DNA of 64,000 nt from Pedobacter psychrophilus (GCF_001652725.1 NZ_LWHJ01000031.1:62001-126000), one strand, 5' to 3'; positions 24,456 to 33,797 are shown, counted from the first letter of the stretch. Notes: generated by a model from the letters alone, not told the origin. Numbers and translations: made by a program.

Positions 24456-25870
24456 GAGTCAGTTATAATTGAATTTGGAAAAAATAAATCGGTAAAATTT
24501 ACATAAAATAGTTCTTTAGAAGCCCTTGTTGTAGCGGTATAAAGCCATCTTAACAATTCTATATTGATCATATCTTCGGTTAAATAACCTTGATCTATAA
24601 ATACCGCATCCCACTGTCCGCCTTGTGCTTTATGACAAGTAACCGCATAAGCAAACTTAATTTGTAAAGCATTAAAATAAGGATTCTTCTTTAACTCCTC
24701 CATTTTTGCTCTTTTTGTAGTCAAATGCTCATAATCTTTCATCATTTCCTCAAACAATATTTTTTGCCTTGCATAAGGTAAATTTGGTGTTTCAGCATAA
24801 AGCGTATCTAACATTACTTTGCAGGTTAAAGGCTCCTGATCAATATCAGCAAATAGAATTTGAACTTCGGCAAATCTGAAGCCATACATTTCTTGGATAT
24901 TTTTAACCCGAGTGATTTTCCCAATATCACCATTGGCAATAAAACCGCCTTTCTCCTCTCCTAACCAAAAATAATTATTCTTCACCACCATCACCAAATC
25001 ACCTCCGGTTATTTCATCCTCACGCCATAAAATTTGATTTCTAATGCTTTGGTTAAAGATATTTGCCCCTTTGTTAGATCGGCAAACAACCAAACTATTT
25101 TCCATTCCATATTTATCATAGGCGTAGTTTAGACCCTCCACAATTTTATCTCCCATCATCCGATAAACATCTTTAAATCCTTTAGTAACCAAAGTGGGGA
25201 AAATTTCCTCTTCTGTGCGGATAAGCTCTCTAATAGTAGTAGCATTATGCAAAATACCAGATTCTAGATCTTGTCTTACCACTTGGGTAAGTTCCACTTC
25301 AGAAACAACCAGTTGAAAATGATTTAGCTTTTCTTTTACCAAAGCAGGACTTTCTAAAGACCCAACTGGAGGAAGCTGGGCAGTATCTCCAATAAAAATT
25401 ATCCGGTTATTATTCTGATTTTCATAAACATAAGAAATCACGTCCTCCAATAAACTACTTCCGCTATAATCCGTTTTCTCATCTGCAATCATAGAAGCTT
25501 CATCAATAATAAACAAGGTGTCTTTATGTAAATTAGCTGCCAAACTAAACTGCAGATCTGGTGAAACAGCTGATTTTTTTCTATAAATTTTACGATGAAT
25601 TGTTGACGCTTCTTTATTTGAATAATTGCCCAAAACTTTAGCCGCCCTACCCGTTGGTGCCAATAAAACAGTCTTAAGATTATACCTTGGCAATAATTTA
25701 ATAAGCGTACTAATGACTGTTGTTTTTCCCGTACCTGCATATCCTTTTAATACAAAAACACAATTATCCTGCTTTAAACGCATAAATTGGTCAAGTTTAT
25801 CAAACAAATAAAGCTGTTGAGGATTAGGTAAATGCGGAAAAGACTTTGCTAAATCATGTGCGATGCTCAT
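24452..25870 (-). CDS. RecD-like ATP-dependent DNA helicase (SF1B)
   Basis: A superfamily 1 helicase of 472 residues. Motifs in order: Walker A GYAGTGKTT (43-51), APTGRAAK (Ia), STIHRKIY, Walker B LFIIDEASM, GDTAQLPPVG (III), and the UvrD-like C-terminal motif VTCHKAQGGQW followed by LYTATTRA. It is shorter than RecD2 and lacks the N-terminal HhH part, as is usual for this small Bacteroidota form. A repair or exonuclease-associated role is expected, but there is no RecB/RecC in the window. Confidence 0.92.
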   Translation of the reverse strand: MSIAHDLAKSFPHLPNPQQLYLFDKLDQFMRLKQDNCVFVLKGYAGTGKTTVISTLIKLLPRYNLKTVLLAPTGRAAKVLGNYSNKEASTIHRKIYRKKSAVSPDLQFSLAANLHKDTLFIIDEASMIADEKTDYSGSSLLEDVISYVYENQNNNRIIFIGDTAQLPPVGSLESPALVKEKLNHFQLVVSEVELTQVVRQDLESGILHNATTIRELIRTEEEIFPTLVTKGFKDVYRMMGDKIVEGLNYAYDKYGMENSLVVCRSNKGANIFNQSIRNQILWREDEITGGDLVMVVKNNYFWLGEEKGGFIANGDIGKITRVKNIQEMYGFRFAEVQILFADIDQEPLTCKVMLDTLYAETPNLPYARQKILFEEMMKDYEHLTTKRAKMEELKKNPYFNALQIKFAYAVTCHKAQGGQWDAVFIDQGYLTEDMINIELLRWLYTATTRASKELFYVNFTDLFFPNSIITDS

Positions 25871-25943
25871 TATTTCAAATTTCGCTAAAAAAAAACAATT
25901 GATTATAAACTCATTTTAGATTAAAATATAAGCTAAAATTTTT

Positions 25944-26022
25944 GGGCGTTTTTACAGGCTTTCCGTTATATCTTTTTTGCAGATAAAGCAAAAAAGGATG
26001 TCACTTCAATCCTTAACGCAAA
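25944..26022 (+). repeat. Dispersed intergenic palindromic element, copy 4
   Basis: A 79-bp copy starting GGGCGTTTTTACAGGC and ending CCTTAACGCAAA, in the divergent gap between the helicase and DUF3822 genes. Confidence 0.8.
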
Positions 26023-26093
26023 CAATTAACAAAATAGGTGCTCAAACCTTTTTAAACAGCTTTAATTCTGACCTAGGTTTACAGATAAATTTT

Positions 26094-26101
26094 TACTTTT
26101 G
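26094..26101 (+). promoter_or_regulatory. Candidate -7 box of the DUF3822 gene
   Basis: TACTTTTG ends 6 bp before the ATG at 26108, predicting a transcript with almost no leader. The -33 region does not match well. Confidence 0.35.
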
Positions 26102-26107
26102 TTTTGT

Positions 26108-26923
26108 ATGAGCGATAAAATTATCCTTTCTGTAGATGGCTTTGAAAACTTAAATCTCAAAGATTTTGAATTGTATTTAGAAATTGGTCTTAATTCTTAT
26201 AATTATGCCATCATAGACCCCTCAGATAAAGGTGTAAAATCTATCGCACACAAGCCAACAGTTATTTATAACGATTTAAACGACCTAGTTTTGCAAGGAA
26301 GTTTTGCTAAAACCAAAATTAGTTTACCTACACAAAAGTTTACGTTTATACCTTCAGAAATTTATCATCAAAAAGATCTAGAAAATTACAGTAAATATAT
26401 CCAACCTTCTGATAATGATAAAGTTTTAACAAAATCTTTAGAAAAATCTGGAATTACAGCAATTTATGCATTGCCCGAATTGCAATTAGATAAATTAAGT
26501 ACAATTTTCCCCAATGCAGAAATTTTCCCTCAATTTGTGCCTTTCTATAATGGGATTATTTATGCTTTTAGTCAAATTGGATTTTCTCAGTTATTTATTA
26601 ATATTAAGCATGGTTTTGTAGAAATTATAATTTTAAAAGATCATCAATTTCAATTCTACAATGTGTTTGAGTATCAAAATGATGATGAACTTCTGTATTT
26701 TATTTTATTATCTGTTCAACAGAATAAAATTAAGCCAGCATCTGTTACTGTTAAGGTAAGTGGCGATATACAACAATTTGGAGATACCTTTAAAAAAATT
26801 GTGAAGCAATTTCCTCGTACAGAAGTTACTGATCAAGATAGTCTTCCATTGTTTTATAATGGATTAGGACATCCAGTAATGCCGCGTTTCTTTTCTTTAT
26901 TAAGTTTGCATTTATGCGAATAA
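26108..26923 (+). CDS. DUF3822 family protein
   Basis: A 271-residue protein from ATG 26108. It shows alternating strands and helices consistent with an actin/ASKHA-like fold: YAIIDPSDKGVKSIAH at the start, an inner repeat (LFINIKHGFVEIIILKDH) and GDIQQFGDTF. These features match the Bacteroidota family DUF3822, almost always found next to rsmD as here. The coding end overlaps rsmD by 10 bp, so the two are translationally coupled. Its function is unknown. Confidence 0.85.
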   Translation: MSDKIILSVDGFENLNLKDFELYLEIGLNSYNYAIIDPSDKGVKSIAHKPTVIYNDLNDLVLQGSFAKTKISLPTQKFTFIPSEIYHQKDLENYSKYIQPSDNDKVLTKSLEKSGITAIYALPELQLDKLSTIFPNAEIFPQFVPFYNGIIYAFSQIGFSQLFINIKHGFVEIIILKDHQFQFYNVFEYQNDDELLYFILLSVQQNKIKPASVTVKVSGDIQQFGDTFKKIVKQFPRTEVTDQDSLPLFYNGLGHPVMPRFFSLLSLHLCE

Positions 26924-27453
26924 TTGGCGGCAAGCTCAAAGGAATTAGGTTTAATCCTCCAAAAAATTTACCGGTAAGGCCAACAACAGATATGGCCAAA
27001 GAAGCCTTATTTAATATTTTACAGAATCAAATTGATATTGATTTTATAAAAGTGCTGGATTTATTTAGCGGCACTGGTAATATTAGTTTAGAATTTGCTT
27101 CACGTAATGCTATCTCAATTACCTCGGTTGACAAAAATTTTGGATGTTTTAATTATCTCAAAAAAATAGCCGAAGAACAAAAAATCGATAACCTTAATGC
27201 CATTAAAGCTGATGTTTTTAAATTCTTGAATGAAGAAACTGAAAAGTTTGATTTAATTTTTGCCGATCCACCTTATGATTTAAATCGAATTCCTGAAATT
27301 GCCACTATAGTTTTTGAAAAAGACTTACTAAACGAAAATGGTATTTTAATTATTGAGCATCAGAGTATGCAAGATTTATCAAACCATCCAAATTTTACAG
27401 ATAAACGTGTTTACGGTTATTCTGCTTTTAGCTTTTTTAAATTAAAACCTTAA
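26914..27453 (+). CDS. rsmD: 16S rRNA (guanine966-N2)-methyltransferase
   Basis: A SAM-dependent methyltransferase of 179 residues. MRIIGGKLKGIRF and RPTTDMAKEALFNIL at the start are RsmD signatures, DLFSGTGNISLE is motif I, and FADPPYD is the catalytic (D)PPY motif IV. It overlaps the DUF3822 gene by 10 bp and precedes coaD by 20 bp; the rsmD-coaD order is widespread in bacteria. Confidence 0.96.
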   Translation: MRIIGGKLKGIRFNPPKNLPVRPTTDMAKEALFNILQNQIDIDFIKVLDLFSGTGNISLEFASRNAISITSVDKNFGCFNYLKKIAEEQKIDNLNAIKADVFKFLNEETEKFDLIFADPPYDLNRIPEIATIVFEKDLLNENGILIIEHQSMQDLSNHPNFTDKRVYGYSAFSFFKLKP

Positions 27454-27473
27454 TTTTAATCAAAATTTTTCTC

Positions 27474-27938
27474 ATGAAAATTGCATTGTTCCCAGGCTCT
27501 TTTGATCCGATTACAAAAGCTCACGTTGATATATTAAAGCGTTCTTTATCATTATTTGATAAGATTTATGTAGGTATTGGAACCAATAGTACCAAACAAT
27601 CTTTAATGACAATTGAGCAAAGATTAGAAATGATTACTGCAGTTTTTAAAGATGAACCTAAATTAGAAATGGTAGCTTATGAAGGTTTAACGGTAAATTT
27701 TTGTAAAGAAATTGGAGCCTCTCACATGATTAGGGGCATTAGAACCGTTTCAGATTTTGAATATGAAAAAGCAATCGCTCAAATGAATCACTCTCTAATT
27801 CCTGAAATTGAGTCTATATTTATCGTAAGCAAACCCGGCTATTCTTCCATCAGCTCTACCATTGTCAGGGATATTTTAAGATACGGTGGTGACGTTAGTC
27901 AATTTGTCCCTAGCGCTGTTTTGCCGTTTTTAAAATAG
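27474..27938 (+). CDS. coaD: Phosphopantetheine adenylyltransferase
   Basis: Penultimate enzyme of coenzyme A synthesis, which joins AMP from ATP to 4'-phosphopantetheine. The 154-residue length is normal. GSFDPITKAHVDI carries the TxxH catalytic motif (His 18), RGIRTVSDFEYE and the C-terminal SSISSTIVRDI are typical. Last gene of the DUF3822-rsmD-coaD group. Confidence 0.97.
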   Translation: MKIALFPGSFDPITKAHVDILKRSLSLFDKIYVGIGTNSTKQSLMTIEQRLEMITAVFKDEPKLEMVAYEGLTVNFCKEIGASHMIRGIRTVSDFEYEKAIAQMNHSLIPEIESIFIVSKPGYSSISSTIVRDILRYGGDVSQFVPSAVLPFLK

Positions 27939-27963
27939 GAAAAAATCTATTTATTATTTATAG

Positions 27964-28296
27964 CTATATGGTATATAAAAGTTTACCCATTCGTTCTATA
28001 TGCGATAGAAGATCAGGATTATCAATATTAGAGAAAATGCTAATGTCAAAGGTGTAAGGAAGATATAAATCGTCCAAAGCTAAATCTAAATTATATTTTG
28101 TATTTAAATCTAAATAATCGCCTATCAAAGTAATATCAATATCAGAATATGTTTTTGCACTTCCCTTTGCCCTTGAACCATACAGTAAAACTTGCTCAAT
28201 TTTGGAAAAAGAAGTAAAAACCAACCTAATTTTGTTCAAATCTTCATTAGATAAGCCAATCTCTTCTGCCCTACAATAATTTTCCTTGATTACCAT
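27964..28296 (-). CDS. MNT nucleotidyltransferase, partner of the HEPN gene
   Basis: A 110-residue minimal nucleotidyltransferase: LLYGSRAKGSAKTYSDIDITL carries the GSRAxG...SDxD catalytic motif. In HEPN/MNT pairs the MNT enzyme modifies (AMPylates) the HEPN protein and blocks its RNase activity. Its ATG lies inside the HEPN reading frame (26 bp overlap), so translation is coupled. Together they look like a type VII toxin-antitoxin module (family knowledge, not tested here). Confidence 0.88.
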   Translation of the reverse strand: MVIKENYCRAEEIGLSNEDLNKIRLVFTSFSKIEQVLLYGSRAKGSAKTYSDIDITLIGDYLDLNTKYNLDLALDDLYLPYTFDISIFSNIDNPDLLSHIERMGKLLYTI

Positions 28297-28753
28297 TTAT
28301 TATATGTTCTATTTTATTCTCGAAATTTACGAATAGCGGATAATAAACCTTTATAACTATTTTAAAAATCTCATCGGCTGTTTCAGCATTATAAGTATGA
28401 GAAGTTTCGTTTCTGCTCAAAATCATGTTCATCCATTCTTGAGCATTGGTAATTAAATTAACCTGAGCTGCATATCTTGTGGCATCTTTACTTCCTCTAA
28501 TTTCTGCATTGCCTTGATCTTCTGCAAAATCTTGCATTACCTTCCATGCTAACTCATGCGTAAACTCAAAACTTTGTATCAATCCTTGTTTTAAAATATC
28601 TGCGATGCTTTTGGTAACTTCTTCAAAAACTTCTTCGTCTTCAAAATCCAAATTTTCATAAGATGCTTTGATATACCCGATATTTTGAGAAAGTTGATTT
28701 AAAGCCTTTCGGTAATTGCTGAAACGCTGTTGCCATCTTATATCTTTTTTCAT
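28271..28753 (-). CDS. HEPN-domain protein (HI0074-type), candidate RNase toxin
   Basis: A 160-residue, all-helical protein from ATG 28753; a TTG at 28771 would add six residues. The R-x4-H motif of HEPN ribonucleases is present (RNETSH near residue 123), preceded by WMNMILS and followed by TYNAETADEIF, matching the nucleotidyltransferase substrate-binding (HI0074/TIGR01987) family. It is followed by the MNT gene with a 26 bp overlap. The pair sits between coaD and mnmE, two housekeeping genes, as a small insertion. Confidence 0.87.
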   Translation of the reverse strand: MKKDIRWQQRFSNYRKALNQLSQNIGYIKASYENLDFEDEEVFEEVTKSIADILKQGLIQSFEFTHELAWKVMQDFAEDQGNAEIRGSKDATRYAAQVNLITNAQEWMNMILSRNETSHTYNAETADEIFKIVIKVYYPLFVNFENKIEHIINGNQGKLL

Positions 28754-28807
28754 CTGTAATCTCTTTTTCAATGATTAAATATAGATATTTTTTAATTTTC
28801 AGTGGAT

Positions 28808-30175
28808 TTACTTTCCAATGCAAAACTTAGAAAATATGTTCTCTAAAAGATCATCAGTAGTAACTGTACCTACAATTTCACCCAAATAATGTAAGGCTTG
28901 TTTGATATCTAAAGCTAAAAAATCGGAAGTTATAGGATTATCAATTCCATTTAAAACCCGATTTAAAGCTTCTTCTGTTTTTTGTAAAGCTTCTAAATGT
29001 CGGATATTACTCACAATAACCTCATCAGAATTTAGCAAATTAAGATTTACGGCATCTAATAAAGCATCTTCCAATAATTGAAGATTCACTTTTTCTTTAG
29101 CAGATATTTGTAAAATAGTGTGATTGGAATTATTTAATGGATGAATATCAACTTTATTAGCAATTACAATTAATGTGCTATTGTTTTGGTTAATAACCGT
29201 CTTTAAATCAGTTAGAATTTGATCTAATTCTTTTTCATTTGTTTCTTTAGCATCAAATAGATAAAACACTATTGCAGATGACTTTATCTTTTCAAAAGTG
29301 CGCTCTACTCCTTTTGCTTCTACTATGTCCTGTGTTTCTCTAATTCCAGCCGTATCAATAAACCTAAAGTTAATTCCTTTGATGTTTATTTCATCCTCAA
29401 CTGTATCCCTAGTTGTTCCGGCAATTTCAGATACAATTGCTCTTTCCTCGTTTAACAAAGCATTTAACAAAGTAGATTTACCAACGTTAGGTTTGCCAGC
29501 AATTACAACTGGTACGCCATTCTTAATTACGTTTCCTAAATCAAAAGAGCTAATCAGATGTGAAATATTTTTATGAAGCAGTAGGATTAACCTTTTTAAA
29601 TCATCACGATTAGCGAATTCAACATCTTCCTCACCAAAATCAAGTTCTAACTCTATCATACTCGCAAAATGAATTAGCTGCTCTCGTAATGCTTTTAATT
29701 CATTAGAAAAGCCTCCTCTCATTTGTTGCATAGCCAATTGATGAGATGCTTTAGAATTGGATGCAATTAAATCTGCAACTGCTTCTGCTTGAGACAAATC
29801 TAATCCCCCATTTAAAAAAGCTCTTAAAGTAAATTCTCCCGCTTTCGCTAATCTCGCCCCATTTTTAATTAATAGTTTTATAATCCTATCAATAATATAT
29901 TTCGAGCCATGGCAACTAATCTCCACTACGTTTTCTTTAGTGTAAGATTTTGGTGCAACAAACAAGGAAATTAAAACCTCATCAATAATGTTTTCTCCAT
30001 CCCTAATCGCCCCAAAATGTATGGTATGGCTATCCTGTTGTTCTAGATTTTTTCCTTTAAATACAGAATTAATTATCTTAATTGCGTCTGGACCAGATAA
30101 ACGAATTACCCCGATTGCCCCAATTCCATTTGGTGTAGCCAGGGCTACTATTGTTTCTTCTTGATGTTGAATCAT
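28808..30175 (-). CDS. mnmE: tRNA uridine-5-carboxymethylaminomethyl GTPase MnmE
   Basis: A GTPase that with MnmG modifies U34 of several tRNAs. It has 455 residues from ATG 30175 (MIQHQEETIVALATP); a TTG three codons earlier lies at a promoter-like box. The N-terminal THF-binding domain covers 1-115. The G domain from about 210 has GKPNVGKSTL, the DTAG motif (FIDTAGIRE) and NKVD. The C terminus ends in the catalytic FCIGK (Cys-x-Gly-Lys). The box TACCTTTG ends 6 bp before the start on the minus strand. Confidence 0.97.
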   Translation of the reverse strand: MIQHQEETIVALATPNGIGAIGVIRLSGPDAIKIINSVFKGKNLEQQDSHTIHFGAIRDGENIIDEVLISLFVAPKSYTKENVVEISCHGSKYIIDRIIKLLIKNGARLAKAGEFTLRAFLNGGLDLSQAEAVADLIASNSKASHQLAMQQMRGGFSNELKALREQLIHFASMIELELDFGEEDVEFANRDDLKRLILLLHKNISHLISSFDLGNVIKNGVPVVIAGKPNVGKSTLLNALLNEERAIVSEIAGTTRDTVEDEINIKGINFRFIDTAGIRETQDIVEAKGVERTFEKIKSSAIVFYLFDAKETNEKELDQILTDLKTVINQNNSTLIVIANKVDIHPLNNSNHTILQISAKEKVNLQLLEDALLDAVNLNLLNSDEVIVSNIRHLEALQKTEEALNRVLNGIDNPITSDFLALDIKQALHYLGEIVGTVTTDDLLENIFSKFCIGK

Positions 30176-30181
30176 TGAATG

Positions 30182-30189
30182 CAAAGGTA
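30182..30189 (-). promoter_or_regulatory. Candidate -7 box of mnmE
   Basis: Minus strand TACCTTTG followed by C, ending 6 bp before the ATG, would give a nearly leaderless transcript. No -33 TTTG at 19 bases. Confidence 0.4.
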
Positions 30190-30381
30190 AGAAATTGTTG
30201 ATGGTTTGGGTTGCAGATTAAGATTTGCTGAAATCAATTGTCAAGACGAAAGTCTTTCTAATGCTACACACCTAATATTAGGAAATGTTGATTAAAAATA
30301 TGAAATTTTAATTAATCAAAAATAAATAATTGACTAGATTTACTAAAAATATTAGCAATTATTTTTATTACTATTTCAGAT

Positions 30382-30750
30382 ATGACAGGCATACATGGAA
30401 ACCCATTTATTAATTGGAAAAAACTAAAGGTTAAATATAAAAATACCGAATATGAATTTTTAGTAAAAGCTATAATTGTTGGAAATATGCCTGAAAACAT
30501 AGCCTACGAATTAAAATATATTGATAAATCGTTCAAAATTGCTTTTAGCGATTCAAATTGGATTAGGCTTGATAAGTATGATGAGTTTGCTTCACATGTT
30601 GGGAAAATTATTAGTGAAAAAGTAATCTTGAATGAAAAAGCCATACAAATAGAAAATTATAAAGCTGAAAAAGAAGCATTAAGAAAGTTTAGAAGCGAGG
30701 GACAAAAATGGGGAAAACAGTTTAAAGGAAATAAAGAAGATGATCATTAA
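30382..30750 (+). CDS. Small protein of unknown function next to the restriction-modification gene
   Basis: A 122-residue protein with a strand-rich first half (KLKVKYKNTEYEFLVKAIIVG) and a long charged helix at the C terminus (KAEKEALRKFRSEGQKWGKQF). I do not recognise any family. It precedes the type IIG gene by 74 bp on the same strand, at the start of the accessory stretch, and could belong to it. Confidence 0.6.
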   Translation: MTGIHGNPFINWKKLKVKYKNTEYEFLVKAIIVGNMPENIAYELKYIDKSFKIAFSDSNWIRLDKYDEFASHVGKIISEKVILNEKAIQIENYKAEKEALRKFRSEGQKWGKQFKGNKEDDH

Positions 30751-30824
30751 ATAAATTAGAATTAATTAAAATTATCCTAAAATTTATCTGGTTTTTACCA
30801 TATTTAGGAAATCTTAATTATTAA

Positions 30825-32078
30825 ATGTCTTTATTTCAAAAATCTGTATTAAACAAATATTACAACGAACTTTCAATTTCTGAAATTCAAGATTCTTTTA
30901 AACGCTTCCAAAGCGTATTTAATAACCCAGCAAAGCAAGAAAACATTTTAAATGCAAAAGAAGAACAATATCAAGAAGGATTTTTAAGAGAACTATTTGT
31001 TAATATTTTAGGGTATAGACTTTATCCAGATGAAAATCATAACCTGATAACTGAACAAAAGAACGAGGGCAACAGCAAAAAAGCAGACGGAGCAATTTTA
31101 AACGGTTTAGTAGTTACCGCAGTAATAGAATTGAAATCTACCAAAACAATTGATTTGGCGAATATAGAAAGCCAGGCATTTGGATATAAAAACAATCAGC
31201 AAGAATGTAAATACGTAATTACTTCAAACTTTAAAAAGTTAAGATTCTACATTGATAACGCAGTTGAGTTTTTAGAGTTTGATTTATTCAATCTCGCTTT
31301 TGAGGATTTTAAATTAATGTGGGTTTGCTTAAGCGCAAATTATCTTTTAAAAAATATTCCTGCTCAAATAAAAGAAGCATCCAACCATCAGGAAGAAAAG
31401 ATAACAAAGCAACTCTATTCAGATTATGCAAAGTTTAGGAATGAATTATTTAACGACATCTGCATTAAAAATACAGATCATGATAAATTATTCTTATTCA
31501 AGAAAACGCAGAAATTATTAGATCGGTTTTTGTTTTTATTCTTTGCTGAAGATAGAGGTTTAGTTGCTCCTAACTGGACAAGAAAGATTTTACAGGATTG
31601 GACAGATTTAAAAGATAGATATGATAATTATATCCCACTTTATACAAGATTTCGTAAAAACTTCGATTATTTAAATACTGGTTATCATGGCAAAGACGGT
31701 GAAATATTTGCTTATAATGGCGGTTTATTTGCACCTGATGAGGTTTTAGACAGTTTAATTATTGAAGATGATTTGCTTTACAAAGGTTCTTTAAAATTAA
31801 GCAATTATGATTTTGATAGTGAAGTTGATGTAAATATTTTAGGGCATATTTTTGAACATTCTTTAAATGAGATTGACGAAATACAAGCTAGTTTAGAAGA
31901 AGTTAAGGTTGAAAAAGTAACCAAAAGAAAGAAAGACGGCGTTTTTTATACTCCTAAATATATTACTAAATACATAGTAGAAAATACCATAGGCACATTA
32001 TGTAAAGATGAAAAAGTAAAACTTCAACTCATTGAAGAGGATTTTGAATTTATAGATGCAAAGCAGGTAAAAAACTAA
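30825..32078 (+). CDS. Type IIG restriction-modification enzyme, N-terminal (nuclease) part, frameshifted
   Basis: 417 residues that form the first half of a combined restriction-methyltransferase protein of the Eco57I type. A PD-(D/E)xK-like nuclease site is visible (KKADGAIL then VIELKST, near 87-107), followed by helical linker regions and the lead-in to the methyltransferase (KKDGVFYTPKYITKYIVENTIG). The frame ends at 32076-32078 (TAA), one codon after GTA-AAA-AAC, while the rest of the protein continues directly in the -1 frame. With seven A instead of six the two halves would be one protein of about 990 residues. Confidence 0.85.
   Translation: MSLFQKSVLNKYYNELSISEIQDSFKRFQSVFNNPAKQENILNAKEEQYQEGFLRELFVNILGYRLYPDENHNLITEQKNEGNSKKADGAILNGLVVTAVIELKSTKTIDLANIESQAFGYKNNQQECKYVITSNFKKLRFYIDNAVEFLEFDLFNLAFEDFKLMWVCLSANYLLKNIPAQIKEASNHQEEKITKQLYSDYAKFRNELFNDICIKNTDHDKLFLFKKTQKLLDRFLFLFFAEDRGLVAPNWTRKILQDWTDLKDRYDNYIPLYTRFRKNFDYLNTGYHGKDGEIFAYNGGLFAPDEVLDSLIIEDDLLYKGSLKLSNYDFDSEVDVNILGHIFEHSLNEIDEIQASLEEVKVEKVTKRKKDGVFYTPKYITKYIVENTIGTLCKDEKVKLQLIEEDFEFIDAKQVKN
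32069..32075 (+). other. A6-C slippery/phase-variable tract in the type IIG gene
   Basis: The heptamer A AAA AAC is in the reading phase of the upstream half (GTA AAA AAC TAA), the classic X XXY YYZ arrangement for -1 ribosomal frameshifting, and the downstream half is in exactly the -1 frame. Equally, adding one A to the tract would fuse the frames. I see no strong downstream hairpin. Confidence 0.6.
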
Positions 32079-33790
32079 CTGATAAAAGAAAAGAATTAAA
32101 TCAAAAAATTGACGATTACAGAAATTGGCTTTTAGAATTAAAAATTGTAGACCCAGCTTGTGGCTCGGGTGCGTTTTTAAACCAAGCTTTAGACTTTTTG
32201 ATTTTAGAACATTCAAAATTAGATGAATTAAGGGGTAGGCTTTTAGGTGGAAGTATTATTTTATCTGATGTTGAAACCAGCATTTTAGAAAATAACCTTT
32301 ACGGAGTTGATATAAATGAAGAAGCTGTTGAAATAGCAAAACTTTCTTTGTGGTTGCGTACAGCCAGAAAAGGCCGTAAACTAAACTCTCTAAATAATAA
32401 TTTAAAGTGCGGTAATTCTTTAATTGATGATATTAAAGTAGCAGGAGATAAAGCGTTTAATTGGGATTTAGAGTTTACAGCCGTTTTTGAAAAAGGCGGT
32501 TTTGACGTGGTTATTGGAAATCCGCCTTATGTAGTTTATATAAAGTCTATTGTAGGGGAGAATACTATTAATTATTTATCCGAAAGATATTCGTTTGCTG
32601 AGTACAATCCCAACACATATGCTTTATTTACTGAATTAGCAATTAGTAAAATTTTAAAATATAAAGGGCAATTAGGATTTATTATACCATCTTCTTGGCT
32701 TGATAATAAATATTTTTCAAGGATGAGAAACGGTGTTTATTCTCAATATGTTAGACAAATTATAAATTTAAAAAATTCGGCTTTTGATGAAATAGTTGAA
32801 ACTTTAATTCTCATACTTGATAAGGAAAAAGAGAAAGAAAAAGTTGTTGTTATTCCACTGTTCAATTTAGGTAATATAGAGTCGCAAACTTTAGATATTT
32901 CTATTCTCAAAAAAGGAGTTAATCCTTTTATTAAGAAAAGCGATTCTATAACAGACAAATTAGATGCATGTTCAAAATTATCTGATAATGCAACAGTTTA
33001 TAGAGGTTTAGAAACTAGAGATAATTCAAAGTGGATTTTTTCTGAAAAAATAAATGATTCTCATAAACCAATTTTATTAGGAAAAGATATAAATAGATAT
33101 TCTACCTATTTCTCTGGAAGCTATGTGAATTTTGTTAAGAAAGAAATGAAAAGCAATGCGAATGAAGATTTTTTTAAAAGTCAAAAAATCTTGATGCGCA
33201 GAACTGGAAACAAAATTACAGCAGATATTGAATTGTTAGGGTATTTTGCGTTAAAAAACTGTTATTTAATTATTCCAAAACGTGGTTTTATTTATTCAAT
33301 ATTAGCTCAATTAAATTCAAAGCTTATAGGATATTATCATAAAATGCAATCTAGTGGAGAAAATAAGGCTTTTGCACAGTTCAAAGGAGAATATGTTTCC
33401 TCATTACCATGTTTATTAGAAAAAAAAGAAATAGAAAGTGAATTTGAAGAGAAAATAATTTTTCTAAAAGAATTGATGAAAAAAGAGAATGAAATTTTGA
33501 ACTCCCTAAGTTCTATTATTTCACTTCGTTATAAAAATATTATTCAATCTTTAAAACTTTCAAAATGGAACGAATTAACAGCAAAAGAATTTTTTAATGA
33601 ATTTGAAAAACAAAAAGTTAAACTTTCTTTAAATGAACAATCTGAATTGCTTCAATATTTTGAAGCACAAAAGATTAAAGCAATTGATATTAAATCTCAA
33701 ATACATCAAACAGAAAATGAAATTGATACAATGGTTTATAAGCTTTATGAATTAACTGAAAAAGAAATTGAAATGGTTGAGGCTATTTAA
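32075..33790 (+). CDS. Type IIG restriction-modification enzyme, methyltransferase and recognition part
   Basis: Continuation in the -1 frame. It reads LTDKRKELNQ and then SAM-binding motif I DPACGSGAFLNQAL (about 32153-32194), GVDINEEAVEIAKLSLWLRTA, and the adenine-N6 catalytic motif IV IGNPPYV (about 32515-32535). A target-recognition region of some 350 residues completes the protein. Without the frameshift the first usable start (TTG 32198) is already past motif I, so the fragment alone could not bind SAM. The next gene, 33798, follows after 7 bp. Confidence 0.85.
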   Translation, partial: LTDKRKELNQKIDDYRNWLLELKIVDPACGSGAFLNQALDFLILEHSKLDELRGRLLGGSIILSDVETSILENNLYGVDINEEAVEIAKLSLWLRTARKGRKLNSLNNNLKCGNSLIDDIKVAGDKAFNWDLEFTAVFEKGGFDVVIGNPPYVVYIKSIVGENTINYLSERYSFAEYNPNTYALFTELAISKILKYKGQLGFIIPSSWLDNKYFSRMRNGVYSQYVRQIINLKNSAFDEIVETLILILDKEKEKEKVVVIPLFNLGNIESQTLDISILKKGVNPFIKKSDSITDKLDACSKLSDNATVYRGLETRDNSKWIFSEKINDSHKPILLGKDINRYSTYFSGSYVNFVKKEMKSNANEDFFKSQKILMRRTGNKITADIELLGYFALKNCYLIIPKRGFIYSILAQLNSKLIGYYHKMQSSGENKAFAQFKGEYVSSLPCLLEKKEIESEFEEKIIFLKELMKKENEILNSLSSIISLRYKNIIQSLKLSKWNELTAKEFFNEFEKQKVKLSLNEQSELLQYFEAQKIKAIDIKSQIHQTENEIDTMVYKLYELTEKEIEMVEAI

Positions 33791-33797
33791 TTAAGAA

